DNA of 64,000 bases from Arthrobacter sp. MSA 4-2 (GCF_016405885.1 NZ_JAEKGC010000014.1:55382-119381), one strand, 5' to 3'; positions 9,081-17,669 are shown, numbered from the stretch's first letter. The notes: a model not told the origin generated them from the sequence alone. Program-made: numbers and translations.

Positions 9081-10814
9081 CTACCGCCGGCGGTTCCGCC
9101 GCCGCTCGTTGCTGCCCAGGCCGCGGGTGAGCGGCCGGGCGAGGTTGTCGCCGAGCACCACCCCGCCGGCGATGGCGAGGATGACGGTGAACGCGTTGAA
9201 CAGACCCAGGGCACCGGCGCTCGGAACGCCGGTGTTGGTGGTGAGCATGTACATCGCACGGAAGATCGAAAGTCCCGGGTAGAGGAACATGACCGCCGGC
9301 ACCGCCAGCACCAGCTGGGGTGCGCCCATGCGCAGCGCCACGATGCGTGACAGCGCGCCGATCAGCACGGCCGCCAGCGCCGGCGCCAGCCGGTACCCCA
9401 CGCCCGCGTTGATCGCCGAGATCCACAGGACGTAGCCGGCGGTGCCCACCAGGGCCGTGGGAACGACAAGTGAAAGGTCCGTCTGCTCGGTGACGGCGAA
9501 CATCGCCACGGCAATGAAGATCAGCAGCGCGATCACCGGCCAGGGGTACGGCGACGCCGGGGCCGCGAGCAGCTCGAGGTCAGGGATGCCGATGGCCGCA
9601 CCGAACACCAGGGCGACGGCGATTCCGGAGACCACCCCACCGAAAATCAGCAGTGCCGACAGGAACCGTCCGGCCGCGGTGACCGGGAACCCGTTGATGG
9701 CGTCCTGGGTGGCCGAGACCAGCCGACCGGCGGGCAGGAGCAGCAGGATGCCGCCGACCACCACCAGCGACGGCGCGATCGGCACCTCGAGCCACCAGAA
9801 CAGCATGGCGATCAGGGTGGCCATCGCCGAGGAGGTGGCGACGGAGAAGAACTCGGGCACCCTCCACCGGCCGAGCTGTCGCGAGACGAGGTCGACGAGG
9901 ATACAGCTGCCCAGCCCGATCAGGGCCCCAAGCATTCCCCCGCCGATGAAGGCGACGATGGCTGCACCGAAGATCCCGAACGCGGCGGTGACCATCCAGC
10001 GCGGGAACGGCTTGGGCCGTCGAGTGATCTGCTCGAGGCGCTGGGCCGCCTCAATGCGCGAGACACCGCCGGCGGCGATATCGGAGACGAGCTGGTGGAT
10101 CGCCGTCAGTCCTGCATAGTTGTTGGTCCAGGACCGCACCACGCGCAGCACCGTGGTGGGCGTCTGGTCCTTGGCCGAGTAGTTGATCACCACCGACTGG
10201 TTGGTGATGTCCACCTCGATGTGGTCAAGGCCCAGGGCCGCGGTGACGGCGATGATGCTTGTCTCGACCTCAAGGGCGCCGGCGCCGTAGCGGAACATCG
10301 TCTCGGCCAGGCTGAGGGCGAAATCGAGGGTCTTGCGGGCGCTGGCGTCCGGTCCCCCCACCTGGATGGTCGGGTTGGCGTAGGGGCTGCCGGCGAGCCG
10401 CTCGACGATGCTCATCGCCTGGGTCGGCGGCTCCTCCCCCTGGACGAGCCGTCGGAGTACGTTCCGCGCCGCGGCGTTCGAGCGGTCCGGGCGCACGGTG
10501 CGCGGCGTCGTTGGCAGCGCGTCCGTCGGCGACGGCGCCCGTGAGGGACGCCGGGCGGGCCGCGGGCGGGGCTTGGCGCCCGGAGTCGAGGGCTGCGCGG
10601 GGCTCGATGCGGCCGGCTGCTTGGTGCCGCCGCCGGCCGGTCGTTGGGCGCCCTGCGCCGGAGGTGACGGGTCGCCTCCGGGCTTCCGGGCGACCGACGG
10701 GCTTTCGGCCGACGGTGGACGGACGGGTCGGTGGATCACCGGCAGCGGGCCCGCTGCTGGTGAGGGATTGGTTTCGGGCTTCCGGCCCCCGTTCGAGCCG
10801 GCCTTGTCATCCAC
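9081..10814 (-). CDS. thrE: ThrE-type threonine/serine exporter
   Basis: A 577-residue membrane exporter related to Corynebacterium ThrE, which moves threonine and serine out of the cell using the proton gradient. A Pro/Ser/Arg-rich cytoplasmic tail of about 130 residues is followed by the ThrE/DUF1212 region (FALSLAETMFRYGAGALEVE) and about ten membrane helices, then the ThrE_2 region with LYPGLSIFRAMY. The start is GTG at 10814 with GGGAA before it. It lies 40 bases after the FemAB-like gene on the same strand. Confidence 0.9.
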   Translation of the reverse strand: MDDKAGSNGGRKPETNPSPAAGPLPVIHRPVRPPSAESPSVARKPGGDPSPPAQGAQRPAGGGTKQPAASSPAQPSTPGAKPRPRPARRPSRAPSPTDALPTTPRTVRPDRSNAAARNVLRRLVQGEEPPTQAMSIVERLAGSPYANPTIQVGGPDASARKTLDFALSLAETMFRYGAGALEVETSIIAVTAALGLDHIEVDITNQSVVINYSAKDQTPTTVLRVVRSWTNNYAGLTAIHQLVSDIAAGGVSRIEAAQRLEQITRRPKPFPRWMVTAAFGIFGAAIVAFIGGGMLGALIGLGSCILVDLVSRQLGRWRVPEFFSVATSSAMATLIAMLFWWLEVPIAPSLVVVGGILLLLPAGRLVSATQDAINGFPVTAAGRFLSALLIFGGVVSGIAVALVFGAAIGIPDLELLAAPASPYPWPVIALLIFIAVAMFAVTEQTDLSLVVPTALVGTAGYVLWISAINAGVGYRLAPALAAVLIGALSRIVALRMGAPQLVLAVPAVMFLYPGLSIFRAMYMLTTNTGVPSAGALGLFNAFTVILAIAGGVVLGDNLARPLTRGLGSNERRRNRRR

Positions 10815-10854
10815 GGTGTATTCCCTGCCTTGCTGCCCGCGGGCTGTTCTTCGA

Positions 10855-11928
10855 TCAGTAGAAGGGCTGCTGGTGCCGGCGCCAGTAGATCTGGCGGGCC
10901 ACCCGCTCCCCCACGGTGGTCCAAAGCCGATACTTCTTCTCGTTCAGGGCGAGGTCCCAGCAGCCGGTGAAATCGGTGACTGTCTTGGAGAAGCTCGTCT
11001 TGAAGAGGCCGAGGCCGTGGTGCGGGTGGGAGGTGTCCTTGAGCCGGTCCGCGGGCGGGGTTCCGCAGAAGTCGTACTCGCGGATGGCGAACTCGTCCTT
11101 GAGGTCGTTGATGGCCGTCCACTGCAGCAGGTGGGAGTCCCCGTACTGCGAACGCCCGGGCTTCGACCCGCCGTCCTTGTAGGTTCCCTTGCTGCCGTAA
11201 TTGATGATGAACGCGCCCACCGACGGCTCGCCGTCCTCGTAGACGAAGTAGAGACGGCCCTGGCCGGCGGCGGCGAAGTTCCCCCAGAACCGGCTGTAGT
11301 ACTCAAAGGAGCGCAGGCGGGCCGCCGAGCGGTCCTCGATGTGGGCCATCAGCCGGTACATGATGCTGAAGTTTTCCTCGGTCGGCTCGACCCGGCGCAC
11401 TTCGACGCCTTCCCGCAGAGCCCGGCGCACGGCGTTGCGGCCGCGGGAGGAGAGGTTGCGCAGCAACTGGTTCGACTCCGGCGTGGTGTCGAGGAGTGCC
11501 GTATGGTCATTCGGCTGCAGGTCGAAGGTCTTGTGCAGGCCGGCGGCGGTGAAAAGCTGCCGGACCTCAGGAGAGTCGACGATGTCGGGTTCGATCTTCA
11601 CCGCGAAGACGTTCAGGCGGGACGCGGCGGTGAAGTCCTTCAGCGCGTCGAGCATGGCCGGCACATGGGCCGGCTCGGCCGCGCCCGGGCCCTTGATCAG
11701 GTACCAGAGCCGGCCAAGGACCGGGAAGGACTTCTCGAGCACCAGGTTGTAGCTCGAGTACTGGGCGGACTCGAAGACCAGGAAGCGCGGCTTCCACCCG
11801 TGATGCGACTTCACCTCGGCGAAAGAGGCCGACTGCAGGACATTTCCGCCGTCCGGGTTGGATGGAACGAGGTCGTCCCACTTGTCCTGCTCCGCTTTCG
11901 TGGCGAAACGCGCGGTGAAGTTGATCAA
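10855..11928 (-). CDS. FemAB/FemX-type peptidyltransferase
   Basis: A 357-residue GNAT-fold protein of the FemABX family, which add amino acids from aminoacyl-tRNA to the peptidoglycan stem or cross-bridge. Seen: paired GNAT domains, the family segment NLSSRGRNAVRRALREGVEV, an SVGAFIINYG strand and the C-terminal YDFCGTPP and GLGLFKTSF motifs. TTG at 11928 is preferred to an ATG at 11979 because AGAAGG lies five bases before it and the homology begins INFTARF. Cross-bridges with Ser, Thr, Gly or Ala are typical of Micrococcaceae, so the neighbouring exporter may be relevant. Confidence 0.85.
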   Translation of the reverse strand: MINFTARFATKAEQDKWDDLVPSNPDGGNVLQSASFAEVKSHHGWKPRFLVFESAQYSSYNLVLEKSFPVLGRLWYLIKGPGAAEPAHVPAMLDALKDFTAASRLNVFAVKIEPDIVDSPEVRQLFTAAGLHKTFDLQPNDHTALLDTTPESNQLLRNLSSRGRNAVRRALREGVEVRRVEPTEENFSIMYRLMAHIEDRSAARLRSFEYYSRFWGNFAAAGQGRLYFVYEDGEPSVGAFIINYGSKGTYKDGGSKPGRSQYGDSHLLQWTAINDLKDEFAIREYDFCGTPPADRLKDTSHPHHGLGLFKTSFSKTVTDFTGCWDLALNEKKYRLWTTVGERVARQIYWRRHQQPFY

Positions 11929-12085
11929 GTTGCCTTCTCTGCTGGTGGCCCGGAGGTGGCCGGCGGGGTTCCGGCGCACGGATTTACCCGCCCAAGTCTA
12001 ACTGTTGCGCCGAAGACGGACCGCATGACGCGACGCGGGAACCGCTTTGGCCCGCAGGAGCATTCGACCTCGGTAGCATCGGGAC

Positions 12086-13090
12086 ATGGACTTTCGATAC
12101 CTCGGCAACAGTGGACTGAAAATCTCCGAAATCACCTATGGGAACTGGCTGACCCATGGGTCGCAGGTGGAAAACGACGTGGCGATGCGGTGCGTCCGCG
12201 CCGCCATCGACGTCGGCATCAGCACCTTCGACACCGCCGACGCCTACGCCAATACCGCGGCCGAGACGGTGCTGGGCGAGGCGCTGAAGGGCGAGCGCCG
12301 GGAGACCATCGAGATCTTCACCAAGGTCTACTGGCCCACCGGCTCCAAGGGCCACAACGAGGTGGGCCTGTCCCGCAAGCACATCCGGGACTCCATCGAC
12401 GGTTCCCTGCGCCGCCTGCAGACCGACTACGTCGATCTGTACCAGGCGCACCGGTATGACAGCGAGACCCCGCTTGAGGAGACGATGCAGGCCTTCGCCG
12501 ATGTCGTCCGCCAGGGCAAGGCCCTCTATATCGGGGTCAGCGAATGGACGGCGGACCAGATCCGCGCCGGGCACGCCCTCGCCCGGGAGCTCGGGATCCA
12601 GCTGATTTCCAACCAGCCGCAGTACTCGATGCTGTGGCGGGTGATCGAGGAGGAGGTCGTGCCGGCCTCCGAGGAGCTGGGCCTGTCCCAGATCGTCTGG
12701 TCCCCGGTGGCCCAGGGCGTCCTGACCGGCAAGTACCTGCCGGGCAGGGAACCCGAAGCGGGTACCCGCGCCGCGGACGAGAAGGGCGGCGCCGCTGTGA
12801 TTCAACGATGGATGGAGGACGATGTCCTCACCGGCGTGCAGCGGCTGAAGCCCATCGCCGACGGCGTCGGGCTCACGATGGCCCAGCTGGCCATCGCCTG
12901 GGTGCTGCAGAACCGGAATGTCGCCTCCGCCATCATCGGCGCCTCCCGGCCGGAGCAGGTTGAGTCAAACGCCGCTGCCTCCGGCGTCGTCCTTGAGGCG
13001 GACGTTATGGCGGCCATCGATGAGGCGCTCGGCGCACTCGCGGAACGGGACCCGGCCCGCACGCAGTCCCCCGAGAAGCGGCCGGCCTGA
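12086..13090 (+). CDS. Aldo/keto reductase
   Basis: An NADPH-dependent oxidoreductase of 334 residues, most like the potassium-channel beta-subunit/YghZ subgroup. Catalytic residues are visible: Asp and Tyr in FDTADAYANT, Lys in EIFTKVYW and His in YQAHRYD. The C-terminal cofactor-binding part contains AIIGASRPEQV. Its stop overlaps the start of the next gene (TGATG), so the two are translationally coupled. The natural substrate is unknown. Confidence 0.92.
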   Translation: MDFRYLGNSGLKISEITYGNWLTHGSQVENDVAMRCVRAAIDVGISTFDTADAYANTAAETVLGEALKGERRETIEIFTKVYWPTGSKGHNEVGLSRKHIRDSIDGSLRRLQTDYVDLYQAHRYDSETPLEETMQAFADVVRQGKALYIGVSEWTADQIRAGHALARELGIQLISNQPQYSMLWRVIEEEVVPASEELGLSQIVWSPVAQGVLTGKYLPGREPEAGTRAADEKGGAAVIQRWMEDDVLTGVQRLKPIADGVGLTMAQLAIAWVLQNRNVASAIIGASRPEQVESNAAASGVVLEADVMAAIDEALGALAERDPARTQSPEKRPA

Positions 13091-13944
13091 TGGGGGGCTC
13101 ACGCATCGCCGTCACGGGTGCATCGGGAAAGCTGGGCCGCAGCGTGGTGCGCGGCCTGCGCGAGGCGGGCAACACGGTCCTTGAACTCGACCAGCACGGC
13201 GAGCGCGGCGACGGTTTCCTGCGGATCGACCTGCGCGACTACGGGCAGGTGCTCGACGCCCTGCTCGGCGTGGACGGCGTGCACGATGGCTTCGACGCCG
13301 TGGTGCACCTTGCGGCGATCCCCGCCCCGGGGATCACGGCGGACGCGGCGACCTTCGCGAACAACATGGCGTGCACCTACAACGTCTTCCAGGCGTGCCG
13401 GCGCGCCGGCATCCGGCGGATCGTCTACGCCTCGAGCGAGACCGTCCAGGGCCTGCCCTTCGACACGGATCCGCCGTACCTGCCCGTCGACGAGGAGTAT
13501 CCCGCACGCCCCGAGAGCACCTATTCCCTGGTGAAGCACCTTGAGGAGCAGATGGCCGCCGAGCTCGCCCGGTGGGATCCCGCCTTGAGCATCACGGCCC
13601 TCCGCTTCTCCAATGTGATGGACCCGGAGGACTACGACGAATTCCCGTCCTTCGACGCCGACGCCCGGCTGCGGAAGTGGAACCTGTGGGGATACATCGA
13701 CGGCCGCGACGGCGCGCAGGCGGTGCAGAAGGCTCTTGAGAATGCGGGGCCCGGCTTCGACACCTTCCTGATCGCCGCCGCCGATACGGTGATGACCCGC
13801 TCCAGCGCGGAGCTGGCCGCCGAGGTGTTTCCGAAGGTGGAGTTCCGCCGGGACGTCGGCGGGAACGGAACTCTGCTCTCCATCGACAAGGCGCGCCGGG
13901 TGCTCGGCTTCAAACCCCGGCACAGCTGGCGCGACCCCCGGTAG
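13090..13944 (+). CDS. NAD-dependent epimerase/dehydratase
   Basis: Extended short-chain dehydrogenase of 284 residues. The N-terminal nucleotide motif is TGASGKLG (about 7-14), and the catalytic pair is Tyr-x3-Lys in YSLVK, with an upstream Ser-Ser in YASSE. The family acts on nucleotide sugars and similar substrates. Its ATG overlaps the last base of the aldo/keto reductase stop, so the pair probably works on one sugar or aldehyde pathway. Confidence 0.9.
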   Translation: MGGSRIAVTGASGKLGRSVVRGLREAGNTVLELDQHGERGDGFLRIDLRDYGQVLDALLGVDGVHDGFDAVVHLAAIPAPGITADAATFANNMACTYNVFQACRRAGIRRIVYASSETVQGLPFDTDPPYLPVDEEYPARPESTYSLVKHLEEQMAAELARWDPALSITALRFSNVMDPEDYDEFPSFDADARLRKWNLWGYIDGRDGAQAVQKALENAGPGFDTFLIAAADTVMTRSSAELAAEVFPKVEFRRDVGGNGTLLSIDKARRVLGFKPRHSWRDPR

Positions 13945-13973
13945 GCGGCGGCGACTATCACCGGGGAAAAAAG

Positions 13974-13991
13974 ATCAGTAGGCTTACTGAT
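13974..13991. promoter_or_regulatory. Palindrome upstream of acidic protein gene
   Basis: ATCAGTA, GGCT, TACTGAT: 7-bp perfect arms, 42 bases before the ATG at 14033. Related palindromes precede the CBS gene, the 67-residue peptide gene and otsA. Confidence 0.5.
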
Positions 13992-14032
13992 GAAGGATGC
14001 ACAGTGTGCCTACCGCAACGAGAGGTGAAACC

Positions 14033-14449
14033 ATGACCGAAGAGAACCTCCCCGACGAGGACCTCACCATCATCACCGACGACGAGCTCGAAGCGCAGGA
14101 AAGGTCGCTGGCGGACCTCGATCCGCTCGCCGGGGACACCGCGGACCTGTACCCGGGCGCGGCCGAGGACAACCCGGACCGATGGCAGGAGGACCCGCTG
14201 CTCCGGGGCGAGGGGTACGACGAGGAGGATGACTCCCTGCTCACCGACCAGATCCTCCGCGACGAAACCGCGCAGGCACGCTGGGAGCACGGCGACGAGC
14301 AGATCCCCCCGGACGTCCCGACCCTGGGCGAGGCCGCCGACGACGTCGACTTCGGCATCGGCGAGGACGACGAGGTGGACTCGAGCGACGACCCCTCCAA
14401 CGGCGGCGGATCGCCGCTGAGCCATATCGACGACAGAGACCTCCAGTAG
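14033..14449 (+). CDS. Acidic conserved hypothetical protein
   Basis: A 138-residue, strongly acidic hydrophilic protein with no membrane segment, signal peptide or recognised domain. Asp and Glu dominate throughout (EENLPDEDL at the start, DDEVDSSDD near the end). ATG at 14033 follows GAGAGGTGAAA. Composition resembles small actinobacterial stress-associated proteins, and the palindrome upstream links it to other stress-type genes nearby; this is inference. Confidence 0.75.
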   Translation: MTEENLPDEDLTIITDDELEAQERSLADLDPLAGDTADLYPGAAEDNPDRWQEDPLLRGEGYDEEDDSLLTDQILRDETAQARWEHGDEQIPPDVPTLGEAADDVDFGIGEDDEVDSSDDPSNGGGSPLSHIDDRDLQ

Positions 14450-14603
14450 GCGTCCTTTCGAACACTCCGCGCGACGGCGGCGCCCCTCTTGGAGAGGCGG
14501 CCGCCGTCGCCGTTCTTGACCGAGCGATGCGCTCGAGAACCCAGGAAACCGGAACCCGGCCGATCTGCGGCCGACACAGCCGCAGGGTCGGTTCGAATCG
14601 GGG

Positions 14604-15020
14604 CTAGTACGAAATCAGTTCGACGAGGTCGCCCACCCGGTCTTCCGGATAATTGCGGGCGATGTCGGCCTGGCTGATCACCCCGACGAGGTCGTGCCCG
14701 TCAATCACGGGCAGCCGCCGGACCTGATGGTCCTGCATGGTGCGGATCGCTGCCTCAACGGTGTCGTCGGCGCCAATGGTCACCGGCTTGCCTTGGGTGA
14801 GGTCGCCGGCCGTGACGGTGGTGGGGTCGCCTCCGTCGGCCAGGCACCTCACCACAATGTCGCGGTCCGTCAGCATGCCCTTGAGCCGGCCGTCCTCGCC
14901 GCAGATCGGAAGCGACCCAACATCGAGGTCCCTCATCTTCACTGCCGCCTGCTGCAGGGTGTCCTTTTCGCCGATGCATTCGACACTGCCGGTCATGATG
15001 TCTCGCGCCGTGGTGGGCAT
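14604..15020 (-). CDS. Tandem CBS-domain protein (Hrp1-like)
   Basis: A 138-residue protein made of two CBS domains (about 8-60 and 75-130), each with the typical G-x-hydrophobic-T/S-x-x-D/Q element (GMLTDRDI and GVISQADI). Stand-alone CBS pairs bind adenine nucleotides; mycobacterial Hrp1 (Rv2626c) is a hypoxia-induced member. ATG at 15020, and a TAAGC-CT-GCTTA palindrome lies 67 bases upstream. A baeRF/Rv2629-like gene lies close by, echoing the mycobacterial dormancy locus. Confidence 0.88.
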   Translation of the reverse strand: MPTTARDIMTGSVECIGEKDTLQQAAVKMRDLDVGSLPICGEDGRLKGMLTDRDIVVRCLADGGDPTTVTAGDLTQGKPVTIGADDTVEAAIRTMQDHQVRRLPVIDGHDLVGVISQADIARNYPEDRVGDLVELISY

Positions 15021-15086
15021 GACGCTCTCCTTCCTGCTGGGTGCGCCGCGTCAATGGACGCGGCCGCGGGCTCCGGCAATGAACCG

Positions 15087-15098
15087 TAAGCCTGCTTA
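15087..15098. promoter_or_regulatory. Palindrome upstream of CBS gene
   Basis: TAAGC-CT-GCTTA, 5-bp perfect arms, 67 bases before the CBS gene start on the minus strand. Confidence 0.45.
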
Positions 15099-15225
15099 GC
15101 AGTATCCGCCCCACCGCCCCCGAAGCAAAGGAGTTGGAGGGGTTATGCACGGCCCGGCCGCTCCGTAGACTTCCCCTCAGGGAACTCATCTCCTCCCGTC
15201 GCCTTTGAAAGGACCGGTCGCCGCC

Positions 15226-15390
15226 ATGTCAGAAGCCTCAGAGCCGCAGGAACGAACCCACAACGAGGCACCCGCCGAGGGCGATCCCGCCGCGGACCCG
15301 GCCGATCTTCGCCAACACACACAGGACGCCGCCGAAGGCGACGACTCCGCCGCCGAATACGGGGACGCCCCCTCCGGCAAGGACTCCTGA
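15226..15390 (+). CDS. Small acidic hydrophilic protein
   Basis: A 54-residue peptide rich in Glu, Asp, Ala and Pro with no hydrophobic segment. GAAAGGA lies 12 bases before the ATG at 15226; a TTG at 15205 is less likely. Composition fits an intrinsically disordered stress-type protein. No family was recognised. Confidence 0.55.
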   Translation: MSEASEPQERTHNEAPAEGDPAADPADLRQHTQDAAEGDDSAAEYGDAPSGKDS

Positions 15391-15564
15391 CCACCGGGCA
15401 AGGGGCGGCCGCGCACAGCCGCCGGCAGGAAGTCTTAAAGCCCGGTCCCGCCGTCATTTCGATCCGCGCGCTTTCCAGCGATCGGGCCGCAGTGGTAAAC
15501 CGTACGTACCTCACGCAGGCTGCGCCGGTGACGGCGCACAAGCACACTTAGAAAGGTGCTGCCA

Positions 15565-16722
15565 ATGACCCAAGCAGTGAAAGACCATGCGGGCCTCTAC
15601 AAGCTCGCCGGGCCTTGGACGACCATCTACGTCGATGGAAGCGCAGGCGCCGACGACTCGTTCGCGAGCGACGACACCCTTCCCCTCACCGTCGCCGACG
15701 CCATGGAGCGCAACGGCGCGCCCAAGGAGGACATCAAGGCCGCGATGGCAGCGCTGTCGAAGTCGGCCCGGGGCCTTCCCGACCCGGTGACCCGCTTTGT
15801 CCTGGTCCGCGGCGGTGAAGCCGCCGTGGACGACTTCCTCCCGGGCGGGCTCGTCACCGGATCCCCCGTCATCGCCGTCGGGCCCATCCCCGACCTCAGC
15901 CCGCTCGCCCGGCACTGCCCCGGCGGGTTCGCCTACGTCGTGGCCGAAGTCGGGCGCGACGGTGGGGAGGTGTACCTGCGCAGGGCGGACCGGGAATGGG
16001 GAGCACCGGACCGCGGCGAACCCGTGGCCGCCGTCGAGGGCGACACCGAACACATGCGGAAGGTCCACGCCGGGGGCTGGGCACATGGGCGGTACCACCA
16101 CCACGCAGAAAAGGTCTGGAAGTCCAATGCGGCGGAGGTCGCCGGGGAGATCGACCGGGCCGTCTCGGCCTCGCGCGCGAAACTCGTCGTCCTCTCCGGC
16201 GACATCCGGGCCCGGCAGCTCGTCGCCGACCAGGTGTCGGAGGAGACCCGGGGGCTTCTCGGCGTGGTCGACAGTCACACGCGCACCGGCGGATCCGATG
16301 CCGACACCTTCACGCTGCAGGTCGACCAGCTCGTCACGAAGGTGATGGCCGACCAGCAGCATCGCCTGCTCGAGCGGCTCGCTGAGCACGAAGGCCAGGG
16401 ATCCGGAATCTCGGCCGCCGGTCTGGGCGCGGTCGTCAGCGCGTTGCAGCAGGCACAGGTCGAAACCCTGCTCCTCGAATCCACGGCCTGGGGTGACAGG
16501 ACGCTACTCGCCCTCGACGCCCCACCCTGGATCACCGCGGACGAGGAAGCCACCGCCGGAGCGGGCGCGCTCGGCAGCGTCCCTGCGCTCGCCGCGATCC
16601 TGCGGGCGGCTGCTCTGACCGACGCCGAGACGGTGCTCTATCCGCCGGGAGCGCTCGATTCGAGGCCCATCGCCGCCCTGCTGCGCTGGGCCACTGGGCC
16701 AACCGTTCCGGCGGCTACGTAG
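15565..16722 (+). CDS. baeRF/Rv2629-like eRF1-superfamily protein
   Basis: A 385-residue protein resembling mycobacterial Rv2629, a member of the bacterial eRF1-like (baeRF/Vms1-related) group linked to ribosome rescue. A Gly-Gly-Trp loop occurs at 170-172 followed by Arg176 (GGWAHGRYHHH), at the place where true release factors carry GGQ, and the C-terminal third has the L7Ae/pelota-like fold (ETLLLESTAWGDRTLL). ATG at 15565 is chosen over GTG at 15556 because GAAAGG lies 8 bases before it. The nearby double-CBS gene mirrors the M. tuberculosis Rv2626c-Rv2629 region. Peptidyl-tRNA hydrolysis is inferred, not shown. Confidence 0.82.
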   Translation: MTQAVKDHAGLYKLAGPWTTIYVDGSAGADDSFASDDTLPLTVADAMERNGAPKEDIKAAMAALSKSARGLPDPVTRFVLVRGGEAAVDDFLPGGLVTGSPVIAVGPIPDLSPLARHCPGGFAYVVAEVGRDGGEVYLRRADREWGAPDRGEPVAAVEGDTEHMRKVHAGGWAHGRYHHHAEKVWKSNAAEVAGEIDRAVSASRAKLVVLSGDIRARQLVADQVSEETRGLLGVVDSHTRTGGSDADTFTLQVDQLVTKVMADQQHRLLERLAEHEGQGSGISAAGLGAVVSALQQAQVETLLLESTAWGDRTLLALDAPPWITADEEATAGAGALGSVPALAAILRAAALTDAETVLYPPGALDSRPIAALLRWATGPTVPAAT

Positions 16723-16739
16723 GTCCCAAGGCACACAAA

Positions 16740-16775
16740 AGCGGCACTCCCCAGCCTCAGCTGGGGAGTGCCGCT
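16740..16775 (-). terminator. Strong hairpin terminator between convergent genes
   Basis: A perfect 16-bp stem (AGCGGCACTCCCCAGC with its complement) and CTCA loop lies 18 bases after the baeRF stop. The A-run at its left makes it a canonical terminator for transcripts coming from the minus-strand gene at 16878-17255; it probably also stops the plus-strand transcript. Confidence 0.85.
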
Positions 16776-16804
16776 GTGTCGTCCGGCGGTGGTTGTCAGA
16801 TAGC

Positions 16805-16896
16805 CACCTGCCGCTGTCCCGCCCGAACTACCTGCCGCTGTCGCGGCCGAATCTACCTGCCGCTGTCGCGGCCGAACCTACCTGCCGCTGTCGCGG
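16805..16896. repeat. 25-bp tandem repeat at a gene end
   Basis: Nearly four copies of a 25-bp unit (TACCTGCCGCTGTCGCGGCC then GAATC/GAACC) starting at 16805, 16829, 16854 and 16879. The fourth, partial copy is the 3' end of the minus-strand gene including its stop codon, so the other copies are duplications of that gene end. Unit length is not a multiple of three. Confidence 0.9.
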
Positions 16897-17255
16897 CGGG
16901 GGGTGTCGACGTCTGGATCGAGCTCGTCGGCCTTGCGGGCGTGGTTCATCGTTTCTTCCCTCAGGCCCTGGGCGTCCGTCTGGCGCTCCGCGGCCTGACG
17001 GCGGAGCCGCTCGGCCTCGACCTCGGCACGCTGCGCCTCTGCCTCGGCCATGGTTGCCTTCGCTTCGCGTTCACGCGCCTCGAGTTCGGTCTCCTGGGCC
17101 TTCTCCCGGATCTCGGCTGCCTGCCGTCGGCCCTTTTCCTTCTGCCGCTCAACATGGGCCTGCCGGCGTTTCCGGCTCAGCGCTATCACCACTCCGATCA
17201 CCGCCAACACGACGATGATCCCAACAATGATCCAGATCAGTTGACTTGTCTCCAC
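16878..17255 (-). CDS. Small membrane-anchored coiled-coil protein
   Basis: A 125-residue protein with an N-terminal membrane helix (about 6-27), then a basic patch (RKRRQ) and a charged Glu/Arg/Ala-rich helix of about 75 residues with heptad character. The start is GTG at 17255. No enzyme motif is visible; the shape suggests a membrane-tethered rod facing the cytoplasm. Its last 18 bases form one unit of the tandem repeat described at 16805-16896. Confidence 0.75.
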   Translation of the reverse strand: METSQLIWIIVGIIVVLAVIGVVIALSRKRRQAHVERQKEKGRRQAAEIREKAQETELEAREREAKATMAEAEAQRAEVEAERLRRQAAERQTDAQGLREETMNHARKADELDPDVDTPRRDSGR

Positions 17256-17324
17256 TGCCCGTTCACCTTCCCTGTTGCCTTTGACGTTCGCGGTGCCTCA
17301 TTCAATGTGCTGGAGCCCGGCGGA

Positions 17325-17528
17325 TCAGCCGCCGAGGCCACCGAGACCGCCAAGACCGCCGGGCAGCTTGCCCAGGAGGTCCTGCGGGTCGATGCCGAGC
17401 TTGGCGAGGAGTCCCGCGTGCTGCTCGGTGTCTACAGTGTCGGGAAGCTCGGACTCGGCCTGGCCGGCCTTGTCGGACTTGCCCTGCGACTTCAACAGCT
17501 CGATGATCTGCGCTTTATCAATGTTCAT
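17325..17528 (-). CDS. 67-residue protein with Gly-Leu-Gly tail
   Basis: A small soluble protein, helical N-terminus (IIELLKSQGKSDKAGQAESE), an LLAKLGIDPQDLL segment and a low-complexity end of GGL repeats. ATG at 17528 follows GGAGGA by four bases, an excellent RBS. A TAAGC-AC-GCTTA palindrome is 60 bases upstream, shared in type with neighbouring stress-like genes. No function is known to me for this family. Confidence 0.75.
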   Translation of the reverse strand: MNIDKAQIIELLKSQGKSDKAGQAESELPDTVDTEQHAGLLAKLGIDPQDLLGKLPGGLGGLGGLGG

Positions 17529-17587
17529 AGTTCCTCCGTGGCTCGGACGTCCAGACCTTGGACGCCGGTTCGACAAAACTGGAATAC

Positions 17588-17599
17588 TAAGCACGCTTA
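17588..17599. promoter_or_regulatory. Palindrome upstream of 67-residue protein gene
   Basis: TAAGC-AC-GCTTA with 5-bp perfect arms, 60 bases before the ATG at 17528 on the minus strand; the wider context ATACTAAGC...GCTTACTGA resembles the other palindromes in this region. Confidence 0.45.
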
Positions 17600-17669
17600 C
17601 TGAGAGCATTGCACACCCCCTGCTGATTGTCACGGGTGTCAACCCTTTGAAGCTGGCACAATTCCTGCC

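Noticed and set aside
14585..14607. GGTTCGAATC-like sequence resembling a tRNA T-arm
   Set aside because: No acceptor, anticodon or D-arm can be folded around it.
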